DNA of 64,000 nucleotides, taken from the NCBI GenBank assembly GCA_964408455.1, contig CAYOZN010000013.1, positions 1 to 64,000 of the forward strand, given 5' to 3'. This DNA comes from CAYOZN01 sp964408455. GTDB lineage: Bacteria; Planctomycetota; Phycisphaerae; UBA1845; UTPLA1. Under the pieces are notes generated by a model. That model made no database searches and was not told where the DNA came from. It saw only the letters and a list, made by a program, of their open reading frames with translations. The translations under genes and the position numbers were made by a program. Of this stretch, positions 44,515 to 53,523 are shown one piece after another; the first letter of the stretch is position 1, and each line of letters begins with the position of its first letter.

Positions 44515-45354
44515 TCAACACGGATTTGCTTTCAGCCGCCGCTCCAGCAGCATGATCGCCGTCGCAATGTTGTCCACGACGCTGAGGGCGAACGTTTCGC
44601 CATTGAAATCGGGCCGCAGCCAGTCGGCTTCGAATTCGAGGGCGTAACGTTCGAGCGGGGCGATGACTCCCTGCTCGCCGTCGTCGAGCTCGCCGCCCTC
44701 CGCCAGTCGCACATCGTTGTACTTGCGCATGAACCGGGCGACGGCGCGCTGCGCACGCGTCGCACAATCCCTGCGGGTCGAGTTGCGCGAAGCGTTCATC
44801 AGGCCTGTGAGAAGTTTGTTTCCCTGGGCTACTTTGCAGCGGCCCATGGTGGCGGTGGTTTCTACTTCGCTCAGGATGTCGCGGCGAGCCTCGTGCGCGG
44901 CATCCACGGCGCGTTCGATCCTGCGGCGCAACTCGTCACCCGTCGCGCTGGGCGCCGCGCCGCTTGCGCCCGGCGCCGCGCCAGCCGCAGGGTCATTTGT
45001 CGGCGCGGGTGGAGGGTTCAGCCGGTTCTGAAGTCCGGCGATCTCGCCCCGCAGGCTGTTCAGTTCACGATCGACGGCAGCGCGTTCCATGTCTTTCTGT
45101 GAAAGCGTCGCCGCGATGTCATTGGCGCGGCCCTGACAATTGCCCTTGAGCCGGCTGAGCAGCCCGCCCAGGCCGCCGCTCTCCAGCTCCTGGAGTTCGG
45201 CTTCGGCCAGGGTGATTTCCAGCGAAATCTCGCGATGCCGCTCCTCGAAGAATGCCAGCCGCTGCTGTTTGCGATCCAGCTCCTGGCGCAATGCGCCGTC
45301 GTGAGGGTTGACCGTTGCCCGGCCGCCCGTACTCGCCTGTTTTTCTGCGTTCAT
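44515..45354 (-). CDS. Hypothetical coiled-coil protein
   Basis: 279 residues. N-terminal half: a long coiled coil (about 20-115: RHREISLEITLAEAELQELE). Then an Ala/Pro/Gly hinge (about 113-136) and a helical C-terminal half (about 138-279) with DGELDDGEQ-like acidic patches. No signal peptide or membrane segment, so cytoplasmic. No family recognised. Confidence 0.65.
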   Translation of the reverse strand: MNAEKQASTGGRATVNPHDGALRQELDRKQQRLAFFEERHREISLEITLAEAELQELESGGLGGLLSRLKGNCQGRANDIAATLSQKDMERAAVDRELNSLRGEIAGLQNRLNPPPAPTNDPAAGAAPGASGAAPSATGDELRRRIERAVDAAHEARRDILSEVETTATMGRCKVAQGNKLLTGLMNASRNSTRRDCATRAQRAVARFMRKYNDVRLAEGGELDDGEQGVIAPLERYALEFEADWLRPDFNGETFALSVVDNIATAIMLLERRLKANPC

Positions 45355-45683
45355 GGCACACCTCGAATCCGCGGCCCGCGCGACGATGGCGGCGGTGTTT
45401 TATGGAGACTCTTAACTTCATCGAATAGCCGCCAGGGCGTGATGATCAGCGGCGACTAAAGTTGGCTTCGCAAACGACAGGTATCGGCCCCTGAACACGT
45501 TTCCGATATCAGGAATGGCCTTCGAAGCTGGCGTGTCTTCACGCCGGAATGCGTTTGCTTTGCAGATGTCGCTGCGACGGCGCAGTCCCGCGCCAATACA
45601 CGACATCCGGGCCGGGGACGGCCCGGCTCTGATGGTGGATCTTCGCCATTGGCCTGGGGGCGGGGCATCGCTACATTCATTGA
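45355..45683. other. Intergenic region upstream of oleD
   Basis: 329 bp. Short open frames occur but no signatures. No repeat or terminator is obvious. Probably the oleD promoter region. Confidence 0.4.
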
Positions 45684-46739
45684 ATGCTGGCGCTGGTGAC
45701 GGGTGGCGGCGGATTTCTCGGGCGGGCGATCGTCGAGCGGCTGCTTGCTCGCGGCGATCGCGTGCGGATCTTCGCGCGCGGCGATTATCCCGAAATGCGC
45801 GAGTTGGGCGTCGAAGTGCGTCGCGGCGATCTGGCGGCCCAGCGCCGACGAGCCGCCGCCGACGACGATCGCGGCGCCGGAGACGCCGCCGACCGGGCCG
45901 TGTTCGATGCCGCCGACGGCTGCGACGTGGTCTTTCACGTCGCGGCGAAGGCGGGCGTCTGGGGGCGATACGCAGATTATCACGCTGCCAACGTTGTCGG
46001 CACCGAGCGGGTTCTCCTGGCATGCCGGGAACGTGGCATTAAGCGGCTCGTATACACCAGTTCGCCCAGCGTCGTCTTTGACGGTCGCGACATGGAGGGC
46101 GTCGACGAATCAGTGCCCTATCCGCGGCACTATCATGCGCCCTATCCGGCGACCAAGGCGATCGCCGAGCAGCGCGTTCTGGCCGCAAACGGCGCGGACC
46201 TGGCGACGGTGTCCTTGCGGCCGCACCTGATCTGGGGCCCGCGCGACAACCACCTGGTGCCGCGCATCCTCGCCCGCGCGCACAAGCTGCGTCGCATCGG
46301 CGGGGCGAACAAGCTCATCGACAGCACCTACATCGACAACGCCGCCGACGCGCACATCCTCGCCGCCGATCGCCTGGCCCCGGAATCACCCATCGCCGGC
46401 CGCGCGTACTTCATCTCCAACGGCGAGCCGCGGCCGCTGTGGAACCTGGTGAACGGCATTCTCGCTGCCGGCGGCAAACCGCCCGTTCATCGCAGCGTGC
46501 CGGCGCCGATGGCCCATGCGGCAGCGGCGGCCATGGAAGGCGTCCATCGCCTGCTGCGTCTGAAAAGCGAGCCGCGGCTGACGCGGTTCGTCCTTCGAGA
46601 GCTATCGACTGCGCACTGGTTTGACATCTCGGCGGCGCGGCGCGATCTGGGATATCAGCCGCGCGTGAGCATCGATGAGGGCTTGCGCCGGCTGGCAGCG
46701 TGGCTCAAGAGCGCCGGCGGCGCGGCTGCTCAGCGCTGA
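45684..46739 (+). CDS. oleD: 2-alkyl-3-oxoalkanoate reductase OleD
   Basis: 351 residues. Short-chain dehydrogenase fold with Rossmann motif ALVTGGGGFLGRAIVERLL and the YxxxK in YPATKAIAEQ. OleD-type blocks: FHVAAKAGVWG, RLVYTSSPSVVFDGRD, SLRPHLIWGPRDNHLVPRI, YIDNAADAHILAA and GRAYFISNGEP. OleD reduces the OleA product to the beta-hydroxy acid that OleC closes to a beta-lactone. Oddity: an 18-residue Ala/Arg/Asp-rich insert (about 52-70) lies between the GDLA and FHVAAKAG regions. Ole genes are usually together; here oleBC are 30 kb away. Confidence 0.9.
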   Translation: MLALVTGGGGFLGRAIVERLLARGDRVRIFARGDYPEMRELGVEVRRGDLAAQRRRAAADDDRGAGDAADRAVFDAADGCDVVFHVAAKAGVWGRYADYHAANVVGTERVLLACRERGIKRLVYTSSPSVVFDGRDMEGVDESVPYPRHYHAPYPATKAIAEQRVLAANGADLATVSLRPHLIWGPRDNHLVPRILARAHKLRRIGGANKLIDSTYIDNAADAHILAADRLAPESPIAGRAYFISNGEPRPLWNLVNGILAAGGKPPVHRSVPAPMAHAAAAAMEGVHRLLRLKSEPRLTRFVLRELSTAHWFDISAARRDLGYQPRVSIDEGLRRLAAWLKSAGGAAAQR

Positions 46740-46846
46740 TGGATTTGTCGCCGCGACTTGTCGCCGCGTAGAATCGATCCGATTCCGCAGGTACCTAGGG
46801 CGCATCGTCGCATGTGGCGTGCGCACGCGACCTGCGGCGGAATGAC

Positions 46847-48271
46847 ATGATCCACTCAAGCGCTTGGCGACAACTCCGCTCGCTGCTCATCGGCGCCGAC
46901 GCCATCGCCATCGTGCTCGTCTATATCCTCGTCGATTATTTCCGCTGCCGGCTCTGGATGCAGACCGAATGGCCCGAGATCATTGCCGGTCACGGCAGCA
47001 CCGTCCGCCTGCACATGAAGGTGCTGGTGGTGCTCCCCGTCGCCTGGCCGATCATTCTGAACTGGCTCGGCTGGTACGAACCGAGGCCGCGAACTCGTAC
47101 GTGGACCTTGCGCACGGCCATTGCCGCCTCCACCATCCTGGTGTTGTTCCAGGCGGCCCTGGCGCTCTTGCTGGAGCGAGAACTCTATCCCCGGGCACAG
47201 ATCGCCGGCATGTTCCTGCTCCTGCCTGCCACCACGGTGGGCGTGCGAGGTATAACCCGCTGGATAGGCCGGTCGTGGGATGCGAAGCGCGCGTCGCAGG
47301 TGCTGATCGTCGGCACGGAACGCGATGCCGCCCGCCTGCGACGGCTCGTCCGCCGCGGGCCAGGTGGTCATCGGCGCGTGCTCGGCCACCTTCGCGGTCC
47401 GTGGGAGACCGGCAAGGTCCGCATTCCCGCCGAGTCGCTGATGGGCGGAGTGGATCAGCTTGGTCCGATATTAGACAGCCGAGTTGTGGATGAGGTGGTA
47501 TTTTCCGCGCCGTTGGATCGGTTGGCGGAAGTGCTGCCGCACGTGCGGCTTTGCGAGGAGATCGGCGTACAAGCCCACATTCAGGCGGAGTCCATCGCTT
47601 GCCACTCAATCCCGCACATTGTCGACCTCCGCGGCGTGCCGCTCCTGTCCTATGCGCCGGCGCAACATTCGCCGGAGGCGCTGGCGATCAAGCGTCTCTT
47701 CGATGCCGGGCTCGCAATTATCGGAATCTTCCTGGCGGCGCCGATAATGGTGTTATGCGCCCTCCTGATCAAGGCCACGTCGCCCGGGCCGATTCTATTT
47801 CGCCAGGTCCGCAGCGGGCTCAATGGCCGCACGTTCTGCATGCTCAAATTCCGAACCATGGGAGAGCATGCAGAGGCTACTCGCGCCGAGATTGCGCATC
47901 TCAACGAGTCCACCGGCCCGGTCTTCAAGGTCGCCATGGACCCGCGGGTGACGCAAATCGGGCGTTTTCTGCGCCGCTGGAGCCTGGACGAACTCCCGCA
48001 GCTCTTCAACGTGCTGATCGGCGAAATGTCGGTTGTCGGCCCGCGACCGCCCCTGCCGTCAGAGGTGGCCCAGTACGATCGCTGGCAGCGGCGGCGTCTT
48101 TCGATGCGGCCGGGGCTGACGTGCCTGTGGCAGATTCGCGGACGGCATCGCATCGGCTTTACCCAGTGGATGCAACTGGACCTGTTTTACATAGACCACT
48201 GGTCGCTTCGGCTGGATTTTCGGATCTTCTGCCGCACGTTTGCGACCGTGCTGGGCGGCACCGGGGCGTAG
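46847..48271 (+). CDS. Undecaprenyl-phosphate sugar phosphotransferase
   Basis: 474 residues. Four or more N-terminal membrane helices, a middle Rossmann-like domain (VLIVGTERDAARLRR), a fifth helix near 292-315 and a C-terminal bacterial sugar transferase domain with FRQVRSGLNGRTFCMLKFRTM, LRRWSLDELPQLFNVL and MSVVGPRPPLPSEV. This WbaP/CpsA-type family puts the first sugar-1-phosphate on the lipid carrier for exopolysaccharide or O-antigen. It lies 107 bp downstream of oleD. The O-antigen ligase-like gene is at 53524. Confidence 0.92.
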   Translation: MIHSSAWRQLRSLLIGADAIAIVLVYILVDYFRCRLWMQTEWPEIIAGHGSTVRLHMKVLVVLPVAWPIILNWLGWYEPRPRTRTWTLRTAIAASTILVLFQAALALLLERELYPRAQIAGMFLLLPATTVGVRGITRWIGRSWDAKRASQVLIVGTERDAARLRRLVRRGPGGHRRVLGHLRGPWETGKVRIPAESLMGGVDQLGPILDSRVVDEVVFSAPLDRLAEVLPHVRLCEEIGVQAHIQAESIACHSIPHIVDLRGVPLLSYAPAQHSPEALAIKRLFDAGLAIIGIFLAAPIMVLCALLIKATSPGPILFRQVRSGLNGRTFCMLKFRTMGEHAEATRAEIAHLNESTGPVFKVAMDPRVTQIGRFLRRWSLDELPQLFNVLIGEMSVVGPRPPLPSEVAQYDRWQRRRLSMRPGLTCLWQIRGRHRIGFTQWMQLDLFYIDHWSLRLDFRIFCRTFATVLGGTGA

Positions 48272-48371
48272 AAAAACGGCCGCGCCCGCGGTACCATGGC
48301 CAGCACCATTCAGGGCGGCCCCGGGGGGTCCACCCGAGTCAGGCCGCACGTCAATCCGGTACGAGGTGATG

Positions 48372-49418
48372 ATGTCGGGCGCGTTCCATGCTCTTGTGAT
48401 TTTGTCGTCGGCGCTGTGCCTTCAGGTCGAGCCTGCCACGCCGCCAGCGACTCCACCGGCGCCGGCCGATGTCGTCCAGAAGCCGCTCTCCTCGCAGATC
48501 AGCGTCACGATCCGGCCCGAGCGCACCATCGTCCCGATCGGCAGCCCGGTCATCGTCGAGTTCACCGTTCAGAACAAGACGCGGGAGGCGATTACGCTCT
48601 CGGTGCCCGGCGCCCTGAAGGGTAACGAGCGGCACGACTACGGCATGGGCCTTCCGCTGGAACACATCTTCAGCGGGACAGATTTCCGCGGGCTCGAAAT
48701 CGCCTCGGAGTCCAATCCGCGGCTGGGCGATCGCATCACGCAGAAGCCGCAGTACCCGGTGCCGTCCATCACGCTGGCCCCGTTTGCCGCTGTGGGCCTT
48801 CGCTTTGACGTGGCACGGTTCTATGCCGGCCTGCATCAGAGCGGCATCTACGAACTTCGCTGGCGCCCCTACGGCGGCGAAGTGTCAAGCGAGCCGGTCA
48901 CCATCAAGGTGGTGGCATTCAAACAGGCGGTCATCGAGACGAATTACGGTGTCATGTCGATGTCACTTCTGTACGACAAGGCGCCGCGCCACGTGGAGAA
49001 TTTCATCGAGCTGGCCAACACCCGGTTCTACAAGGACAAGACGTTCCATCTGGTGTTTCCCGGCCAGTTCATGCTCGGCGGCTGCCCCAACGGCGACGGT
49101 ACCGGCAAGCGGCCGGACGGCCTGACGCTGCCGCCGGAATTCAACGACACACCCTTCGAACTGGGCACGGTGGCCATGGCCCTGATCGAGGGTGATCCCA
49201 ACTCGGCCAGCTGCCAGTTCTTCATCTGCCTGTCCGATCAGCCGCTGTGGCGGGGCAAGTATACTGCCTTCGGCAAGATCACCGGTCCGGAGTCGCTGGC
49301 GACGCTCCGCCGCATCGGCGAGATGCCGGTGGACGATCAGCGTCGGCCGCTCAAGCCGATTATCATTCGAACCATCTCCATCGTGGATGCGCCTTACTTG
49401 TCCTGGCCGGCGGAATAA
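48372..49418 (+). CDS. Secreted cyclophilin-type peptidyl-prolyl isomerase
   Basis: 348 residues from the ATG at 48372. A signal-like segment, then a Pro-rich linker, a beta-sandwich-like domain (about 45-185, TVQNKTREAITLSVPG) and a C-terminal cyclophilin domain (about 190-340). Signatures: NYGVMSMSLLYDKAPRHVEN, FYKDKTFHLVFPGQFMLGG and DPNSASCQFFICLSDQPL. It catalyses proline isomerisation in exported proteins. The N-terminal domain is unusual for the family and may confer partner specificity. Its C-terminus abuts the region before recR. Confidence 0.85.
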   Translation: MSGAFHALVILSSALCLQVEPATPPATPPAPADVVQKPLSSQISVTIRPERTIVPIGSPVIVEFTVQNKTREAITLSVPGALKGNERHDYGMGLPLEHIFSGTDFRGLEIASESNPRLGDRITQKPQYPVPSITLAPFAAVGLRFDVARFYAGLHQSGIYELRWRPYGGEVSSEPVTIKVVAFKQAVIETNYGVMSMSLLYDKAPRHVENFIELANTRFYKDKTFHLVFPGQFMLGGCPNGDGTGKRPDGLTLPPEFNDTPFELGTVAMALIEGDPNSASCQFFICLSDQPLWRGKYTAFGKITGPESLATLRRIGEMPVDDQRRPLKPIIIRTISIVDAPYLSWPAE

Positions 49419-49562
49419 TCGCCTGGCGCCGACCATCGCACCGGCGATCGCGTGGCATGGCTTCTCAAGACTGGCGCCCCGAAATCCGGCAACAGGATTA
49501 CCGTTCGACGTCGAGATCGCCTGCAAGAGTCGATCGATTCGTGCAGTCGCGACGCGGCAAAC

Positions 49563-50162
49563 TTAAAAACTTCGGCGCCCGTCGATCGCATCCTGCAAGA
49601 CCGCCCGGCTGGCGTATTCGATCTGCGAACCGCTGGGCAGACCGCGCGCGAGACGCGTGACGGACACGCCGGCGTCGGCCAGCACGCTCTTGATGTGCAG
49701 GGCCGTCCCTTCGCCCTCCAGCGTGGGATTGGTCGCGATCACGATCTCGCGGATGCCGCCCGCCTTGACTCGCTTCACCAGGGCATCAATGGTCAGATCG
49801 CCCGGTTCGATGCCCTCGAGCGGGGCGATGTGACCGAGCAGCACGTGATAGACGCCCTTCACCAGGCCGGTGGATTCAAGCAAGAGCAGGTCCTTGGGCT
49901 GCTCTACGACGAAGATCTGCGACTGGTCGCGCCGCGGATTCGCGCAGATGCCGCAGGGATCCTCCTCGGTCAGGTTGTAGCAGGTGCGGCAATGTCGAAC
50001 GAGGTCCTTGACGTCGCGGATTGACTGGGCGAGTGCCAGCGCTTCGTCGCGGCCGGACTTGAGGATGTGAAAGGCAAGCCGCTCGGCGCTGCGCGGGCCG
50101 ATGCCGGGAAGCTTGGCAAATTCGTCCTTGAGACGTGTCAGGGATGAGGGAAGAGGGTCCAT
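49563..50162 (-). CDS. recR: Recombination mediator RecR
   Basis: 199 residues from the ATG at 50162. Helix-hairpin-helix KLPGIGPRSAERLAFHIL, zinc finger CRTCYNLTEEDPCGIC, and Toprim segments VVEQPKDLLLLESTG and IVIATNPTLEGEGTA. Acts with RecF/RecO to load RecA at gaps. The frame upstream of the ATG runs into heptamer repeats. ybaB lies 191 bp upstream on the same strand, its usual partner, but dnaX is 30 kb away. Confidence 0.96.
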   Translation of the reverse strand: MDPLPSSLTRLKDEFAKLPGIGPRSAERLAFHILKSGRDEALALAQSIRDVKDLVRHCRTCYNLTEEDPCGICANPRRDQSQIFVVEQPKDLLLLESTGLVKGVYHVLLGHIAPLEGIEPGDLTIDALVKRVKAGGIREIVIATNPTLEGEGTALHIKSVLADAGVSVTRLARGLPSGSQIEYASRAVLQDAIDGRRSF

Positions 50163-50176
50163 GGAGGGTTCACGAT

Positions 50177-50350
50177 GCGAAACGCAGAATGCAAAATGTA
50201 AAATGCTGAATGTTGAATGCGGGACCAAGCTTGGCGGTTTGTAGTCATCCCGCTCTAAACGCGCTTGGACCTGATCGTCTCCGTTTCGTTATGTATCTCG
50301 CGCTCAGCACATCGCATTCAGCATTCCCAATTCAACATTCCACATTCTCA
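50177..50350. repeat. Heptamer repeats in inverted arms between recR and ybaB
   Basis: Arm 50177-50220 has GAATGCAAAATGTAAAATGCTGAATG-like units. Arm 50313-50350 has the opposite strand units (GCATTCAGCATTCCCAATTC). About 90 bp lie between. The arrangement is the same as in thiC but with a longer spacer. Confidence 0.85.
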
Positions 50351-50353
50351 CTG

Positions 50354-50692
50354 CTAGCCGCCGAGCAGGTTATCCAGCCCCGGCAGGTTCATTCCTCCTG
50401 TGATCTTCTGCATCTCGGCTCGCACGCCTTCGGCCGCCTTCTTCTGGGCCGCGGCGACGGCGGCCTTCACCAGGTCCTCCAGCAGTTCCACGTCGCCGGA
50501 CTGCACCGACTCCGGGCTGATCTTCAGGCCGACCAGCTCAAATTTGCCGGTAACCGTGGCCTGCACCGCGCCGGCCCCGGCCTCGGCCTCGAATCGCATC
50601 TGTGCGATCTGGTCCTGCATCTCTTTCATCTTGCCCTGCATCTCGCGGGCCTGCTTCATCAGGTTTCCGATTTCGCCGAGTTTGCCGAACAT
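50354..50692 (-). CDS. YbaB/EbfC nucleoid-associated protein
   Basis: 112 residues, with GGGAGC 6 nt before the ATG. Typical start MFGKLGEIGNLMKQAREMQG, then ATVTGKFELVGLKI and the C-terminal GGMNLPGLDNLLGG. Dimeric tweezers-like DNA-binding protein. It normally sits between dnaX and recR; here only recR remains next to it, separated by a heptamer repeat pair. Confidence 0.93.
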   Translation of the reverse strand: MFGKLGEIGNLMKQAREMQGKMKEMQDQIAQMRFEAEAGAGAVQATVTGKFELVGLKISPESVQSGDVELLEDLVKAAVAAAQKKAAEGVRAEMQKITGGMNLPGLDNLLGG

Positions 50693-50856
50693 GAGTGCTC
50701 CCGGGTGAGTGGTTTCGCGTGCAATCAGTTGCGGGAGAATCCTAGCGGATCGCCCGCCCGGCGACCAATCCGTGCGACGCATGGGCAATTGCTTTTACGC
50801 CCATGGGCCGCTCCGCTTGCGGCGATCGGCGGCGGCCTGCACGTGTGGCCAGCCGG

Positions 50857-50899
50857 AAAACAGGCGGCCCCGCCCGGAGTAAGCTCCGGAAGGGGCCGC
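50857..50899 (-). terminator. Intrinsic terminator after the Cys-rich lipoprotein gene
   Basis: Stem GCGGCCCC (50864-50871) / GGGGCCGC (50892-50899), with inner CCGGAGT/AGCTCCGG pairing. On the minus strand it is followed by CTG and four Ts. Confidence 0.75.
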
Positions 50900-50928
50900 G
50901 AAGGAATCGCACGTTGTCGCTGGAAGGC

Positions 50929-51141
50929 TCAGGCCTTGGCGCACGATGCGCAGTTGCAGCCGGCCGGGCAGGCCGACGTGGTCTTGCAGCAGGCGCCCTT
51001 GCAGCCCGGCTCGCAGGCCGACTTGGTGCAGGCACCCGCCGTGCAGGACGTGCCGCAACAATTCTCGCTGCATCCGGTCGCGCCGATCGACAGGCAAAGC
51101 GCCGCCACCACGGACAAGCAAACACGCGTCAGAGTTCTCAT
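50929..51141 (-). CDS. Cysteine-rich small lipoprotein
   Basis: 70 residues from the ATG at 51141, with AAGGA 8 nt upstream. The signal peptide ends in IGATGC (lipobox). The mature peptide of about 46 residues contains 13 Cys including the lipid-anchored one, spaced as CC, C-x4-C and C-x3-C (SENCCGTSCTAGACTKSACE). It could bind metals (metallothionein-like) or form disulfides; no family recognised. A terminator follows it. Confidence 0.75.
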   Translation of the reverse strand: MRTLTRVCLSVVAALCLSIGATGCSENCCGTSCTAGACTKSACEPGCKGACCKTTSACPAGCNCASCAKA

Positions 51142-51207
51142 CGGACCATTCCTTTCAAGATACAGACACAGGATTTCTGTACTGAACACATAAACCGACG
51201 AACGTAT

Positions 51208-51891
51208 CTAATCAGATTGGGGTGCAGTCGTGGTCGCCGCCGTCTCCGACATGCCGGCTTCCTCCGGCTCGGCAGGTTCCAGGTCGCTCACGCCGGGCTG
51301 AGGATCGGCCGGCCGCGGGCGCGGCTCGGTCTGTACCGGTTCGGATTCACCGCCGATCTGGTTGTAGTCGGGCGGTTCACGATTGACCGAGTCCGACGGG
51401 CGTGCATCGTGATCGTACCAGCAGATTCCCCGCGAAATGCGGCCGTCGCTTTCCATCAGCATGCCGGGCGGGCGGACGATGATGCTGGCCGGGATGGCCA
51501 CGGTATTGAGCAGAAAGCGCCCGGGGCCATAAAGGATGTGGAGATAATCGGCCCAGTTCCACACGAACTCGCTGTCCAGCGCGTCGCGATGCACGCGCGG
51601 GTCCAGGCGGTTGCCCTTGTCTTCAAACGGATCTTCAAACCAGAGCGGCCAGTGCGTGACGGAGCCGTTCTCGTGGTGGACAACATCCTCGGCGGAATCG
51701 CGGAGCACCAGCGTGACGAACTCCGGCGGGGTGCGATAGCCCTCGGCGCTGGCAGTGTTCATTTCGTCGTCAATGTAGCGGCTCGAATCCCTGAACGGGT
51801 CGTTAAGATGCGCGCACCCACCCGTGCACAGCACGAGTGCCGCCAGTGTGGCTCCAAAGACGTCACGCTTCGATTGGATTTTCAACCGCAT
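51208..51891 (-). CDS. Hypothetical lipoprotein overlapping the guaB 3' end
   Basis: 227 residues from the ATG at 51891, inside the last 29 bp of guaB. The signal ends in LVLCTGGC (lipobox). The mature part has one folded region (about 45-165: [20 protein letters not shown]) and a Pro/Glu-rich disordered tail. No family recognised. Coupling to guaB is likely but carries no clear function. Confidence 0.75.
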   Translation of the reverse strand: MRLKIQSKRDVFGATLAALVLCTGGCAHLNDPFRDSSRYIDDEMNTASAEGYRTPPEFVTLVLRDSAEDVVHHENGSVTHWPLWFEDPFEDKGNRLDPRVHRDALDSEFVWNWADYLHILYGPGRFLLNTVAIPASIIVRPPGMLMESDGRISRGICWYDHDARPSDSVNREPPDYNQIGGESEPVQTEPRPRPADPQPGVSDLEPAEPEEAGMSETAATTTAPQSD

Positions 51892-53356
51892 AGTTCGGAG
51901 CTTCCTCGGTGATGACCAGATTGTGCGGATGCGACTCCGACATGCCGGCGCCGCTGGTCCGTAGAAACTTCCCGCTACGCCGCAGGTCCTCGATGGTGGC
52001 GGTGCCGCAATAGCCCATGCCCGCCCGCAGGCCGCCGACGAGCTGGTACGTCAGCTCGGCGAGGCTGCCACGATAGGGCACCCGGCCCTCGACGCCCTCC
52101 GGCACCAGCTTGTCCCGCGACTGCTCGCCCTTCTGACTGTATCGGTCGGCGCTGCCGGCGTGCATGGCACCCAGCGAGCCCATGCCGCGATACTCCTTGA
52201 AGCGGCGGCCCTTCCAGAAAACGACCTGCCCGGGGGATTCATCCAGGCCGGCGAACAGCGAACCGAGCATGACCGCGTTGGCCCCGGCCGCGATGGCCTT
52301 GGTGATGTCGCCGGAATAGCGAATGCCGCCATCGGCAATGATCGGCACGCCGGCGTCCTCGGCCACGCTGGCCACATTCATGATAGCAGTGATCTGTGGC
52401 ACGCCGACACCGGAAATGACGCGCGTGGTGCAGATGGAGCCCGGCCCGATGCCAACCTTGACGGCGTTGGCGCCGGCCTCGATGAGATCGCGCGCCGCCT
52501 CAGCCGTGGCGATGTTGCCGGCGATGACGTCGATATCGAAGCGGCGTCGAATCTCGCGCACGGTGTTGATCACGTTCTCGCTGTGGCCGTGTGCCGAATC
52601 GACGCTGATCACGTCGACGCCATTGGCAATCAGCGTCTCGACGCGCTCAAACTCGAAGACGCCGACCGCGGCGCCCACCCGCAGCCGGCCGCGATCATCC
52701 CGGCAGCTGTTCGGGAACTGGCGGTTTTTGTCGATGTCCTTGATGGTGATCAGTCCGGCCAGCCGGAACTCGCGGTCGACGAGCAGGAGCTTTTCCACCT
52801 TGTGGCTCTGGAGGATGCGATCGGCCTCGTCGAGCGATGTGGTGGGCGGCGCCGTCACCAGATCGTCCTTTGTCATCACATCCCGCACCAGCCGCGGCCC
52901 CGCACCGTCGCCCACTTCGCTGTGGTCGAGAAATTTCAGGTCGCGCCTCGTCAGAATGCCCACCAGCCGCTCGCCATCCTCTGTAATCGGCACGCCGGAG
53001 ATGTTGTGCAGCCGCATCAACTCGGCGGCACGCTTGACGGTGTCGCCCGGCCGCAGGGTAATGGGGTCGAGAATGACGCCGTTTGCACTACGCTTGACTT
53101 TGTCGACCTCGCGGCACTGGGCTTCGATGCTGAGGTTCTTGTGGATGATGCCGATGCCGCCTTCCTGTGCCAGGGCAATGGCCAGGCTCGACTCGGTCAC
53201 CGTGTCCATCGGGGCGGAAACCAGCGGAATATTCAGGCGGATATTGCGCGTGAGCTGGGTGCGGCAATCGGCCTCTCGCGGAACGACCGCGCTGCGGGCG
53301 GGCACTAGCAGGACGTCGTCAAAGGTGATGGCTTCGCCGATGATCTTCTGAAGCAT
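51863..53356 (-). CDS. guaB: IMP dehydrogenase
   Basis: 497 residues from the ATG at 53356. Converts IMP to XMP for GMP synthesis. Two CBS domains (about 95-210) lie within the TIM barrel. Landmarks: [45 protein letters not shown] with catalytic Cys309, and [13 protein letters not shown]. No riboswitch is seen in the 167 bp upstream. The next gene downstream overlaps its 3' end by 29 bp. Confidence 0.96.
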   Translation of the reverse strand: MLQKIIGEAITFDDVLLVPARSAVVPREADCRTQLTRNIRLNIPLVSAPMDTVTESSLAIALAQEGGIGIIHKNLSIEAQCREVDKVKRSANGVILDPITLRPGDTVKRAAELMRLHNISGVPITEDGERLVGILTRRDLKFLDHSEVGDGAGPRLVRDVMTKDDLVTAPPTTSLDEADRILQSHKVEKLLLVDREFRLAGLITIKDIDKNRQFPNSCRDDRGRLRVGAAVGVFEFERVETLIANGVDVISVDSAHGHSENVINTVREIRRRFDIDVIAGNIATAEAARDLIEAGANAVKVGIGPGSICTTRVISGVGVPQITAIMNVASVAEDAGVPIIADGGIRYSGDITKAIAAGANAVMLGSLFAGLDESPGQVVFWKGRRFKEYRGMGSLGAMHAGSADRYSQKGEQSRDKLVPEGVEGRVPYRGSLAELTYQLVGGLRAGMGYCGTATIEDLRRSGKFLRTSGAGMSESHPHNLVITEEAPNYAVENPIEA

Positions 53357-53523
53357 GGGGCAATACCGAAAAGGGAGCACCCTTTACCGGATTCTAACCG
53401 GCCGCACGGGCCTCGCAACCGGATCGCAATCTATGCCGCTCGCCAGCTAACAGCGTCGACATTCGGCGGTCGACCGGCTCGCGGCCCCAATGCTTTATGC
53501 CGCGCCGCCGCACGCTCGCTCCG

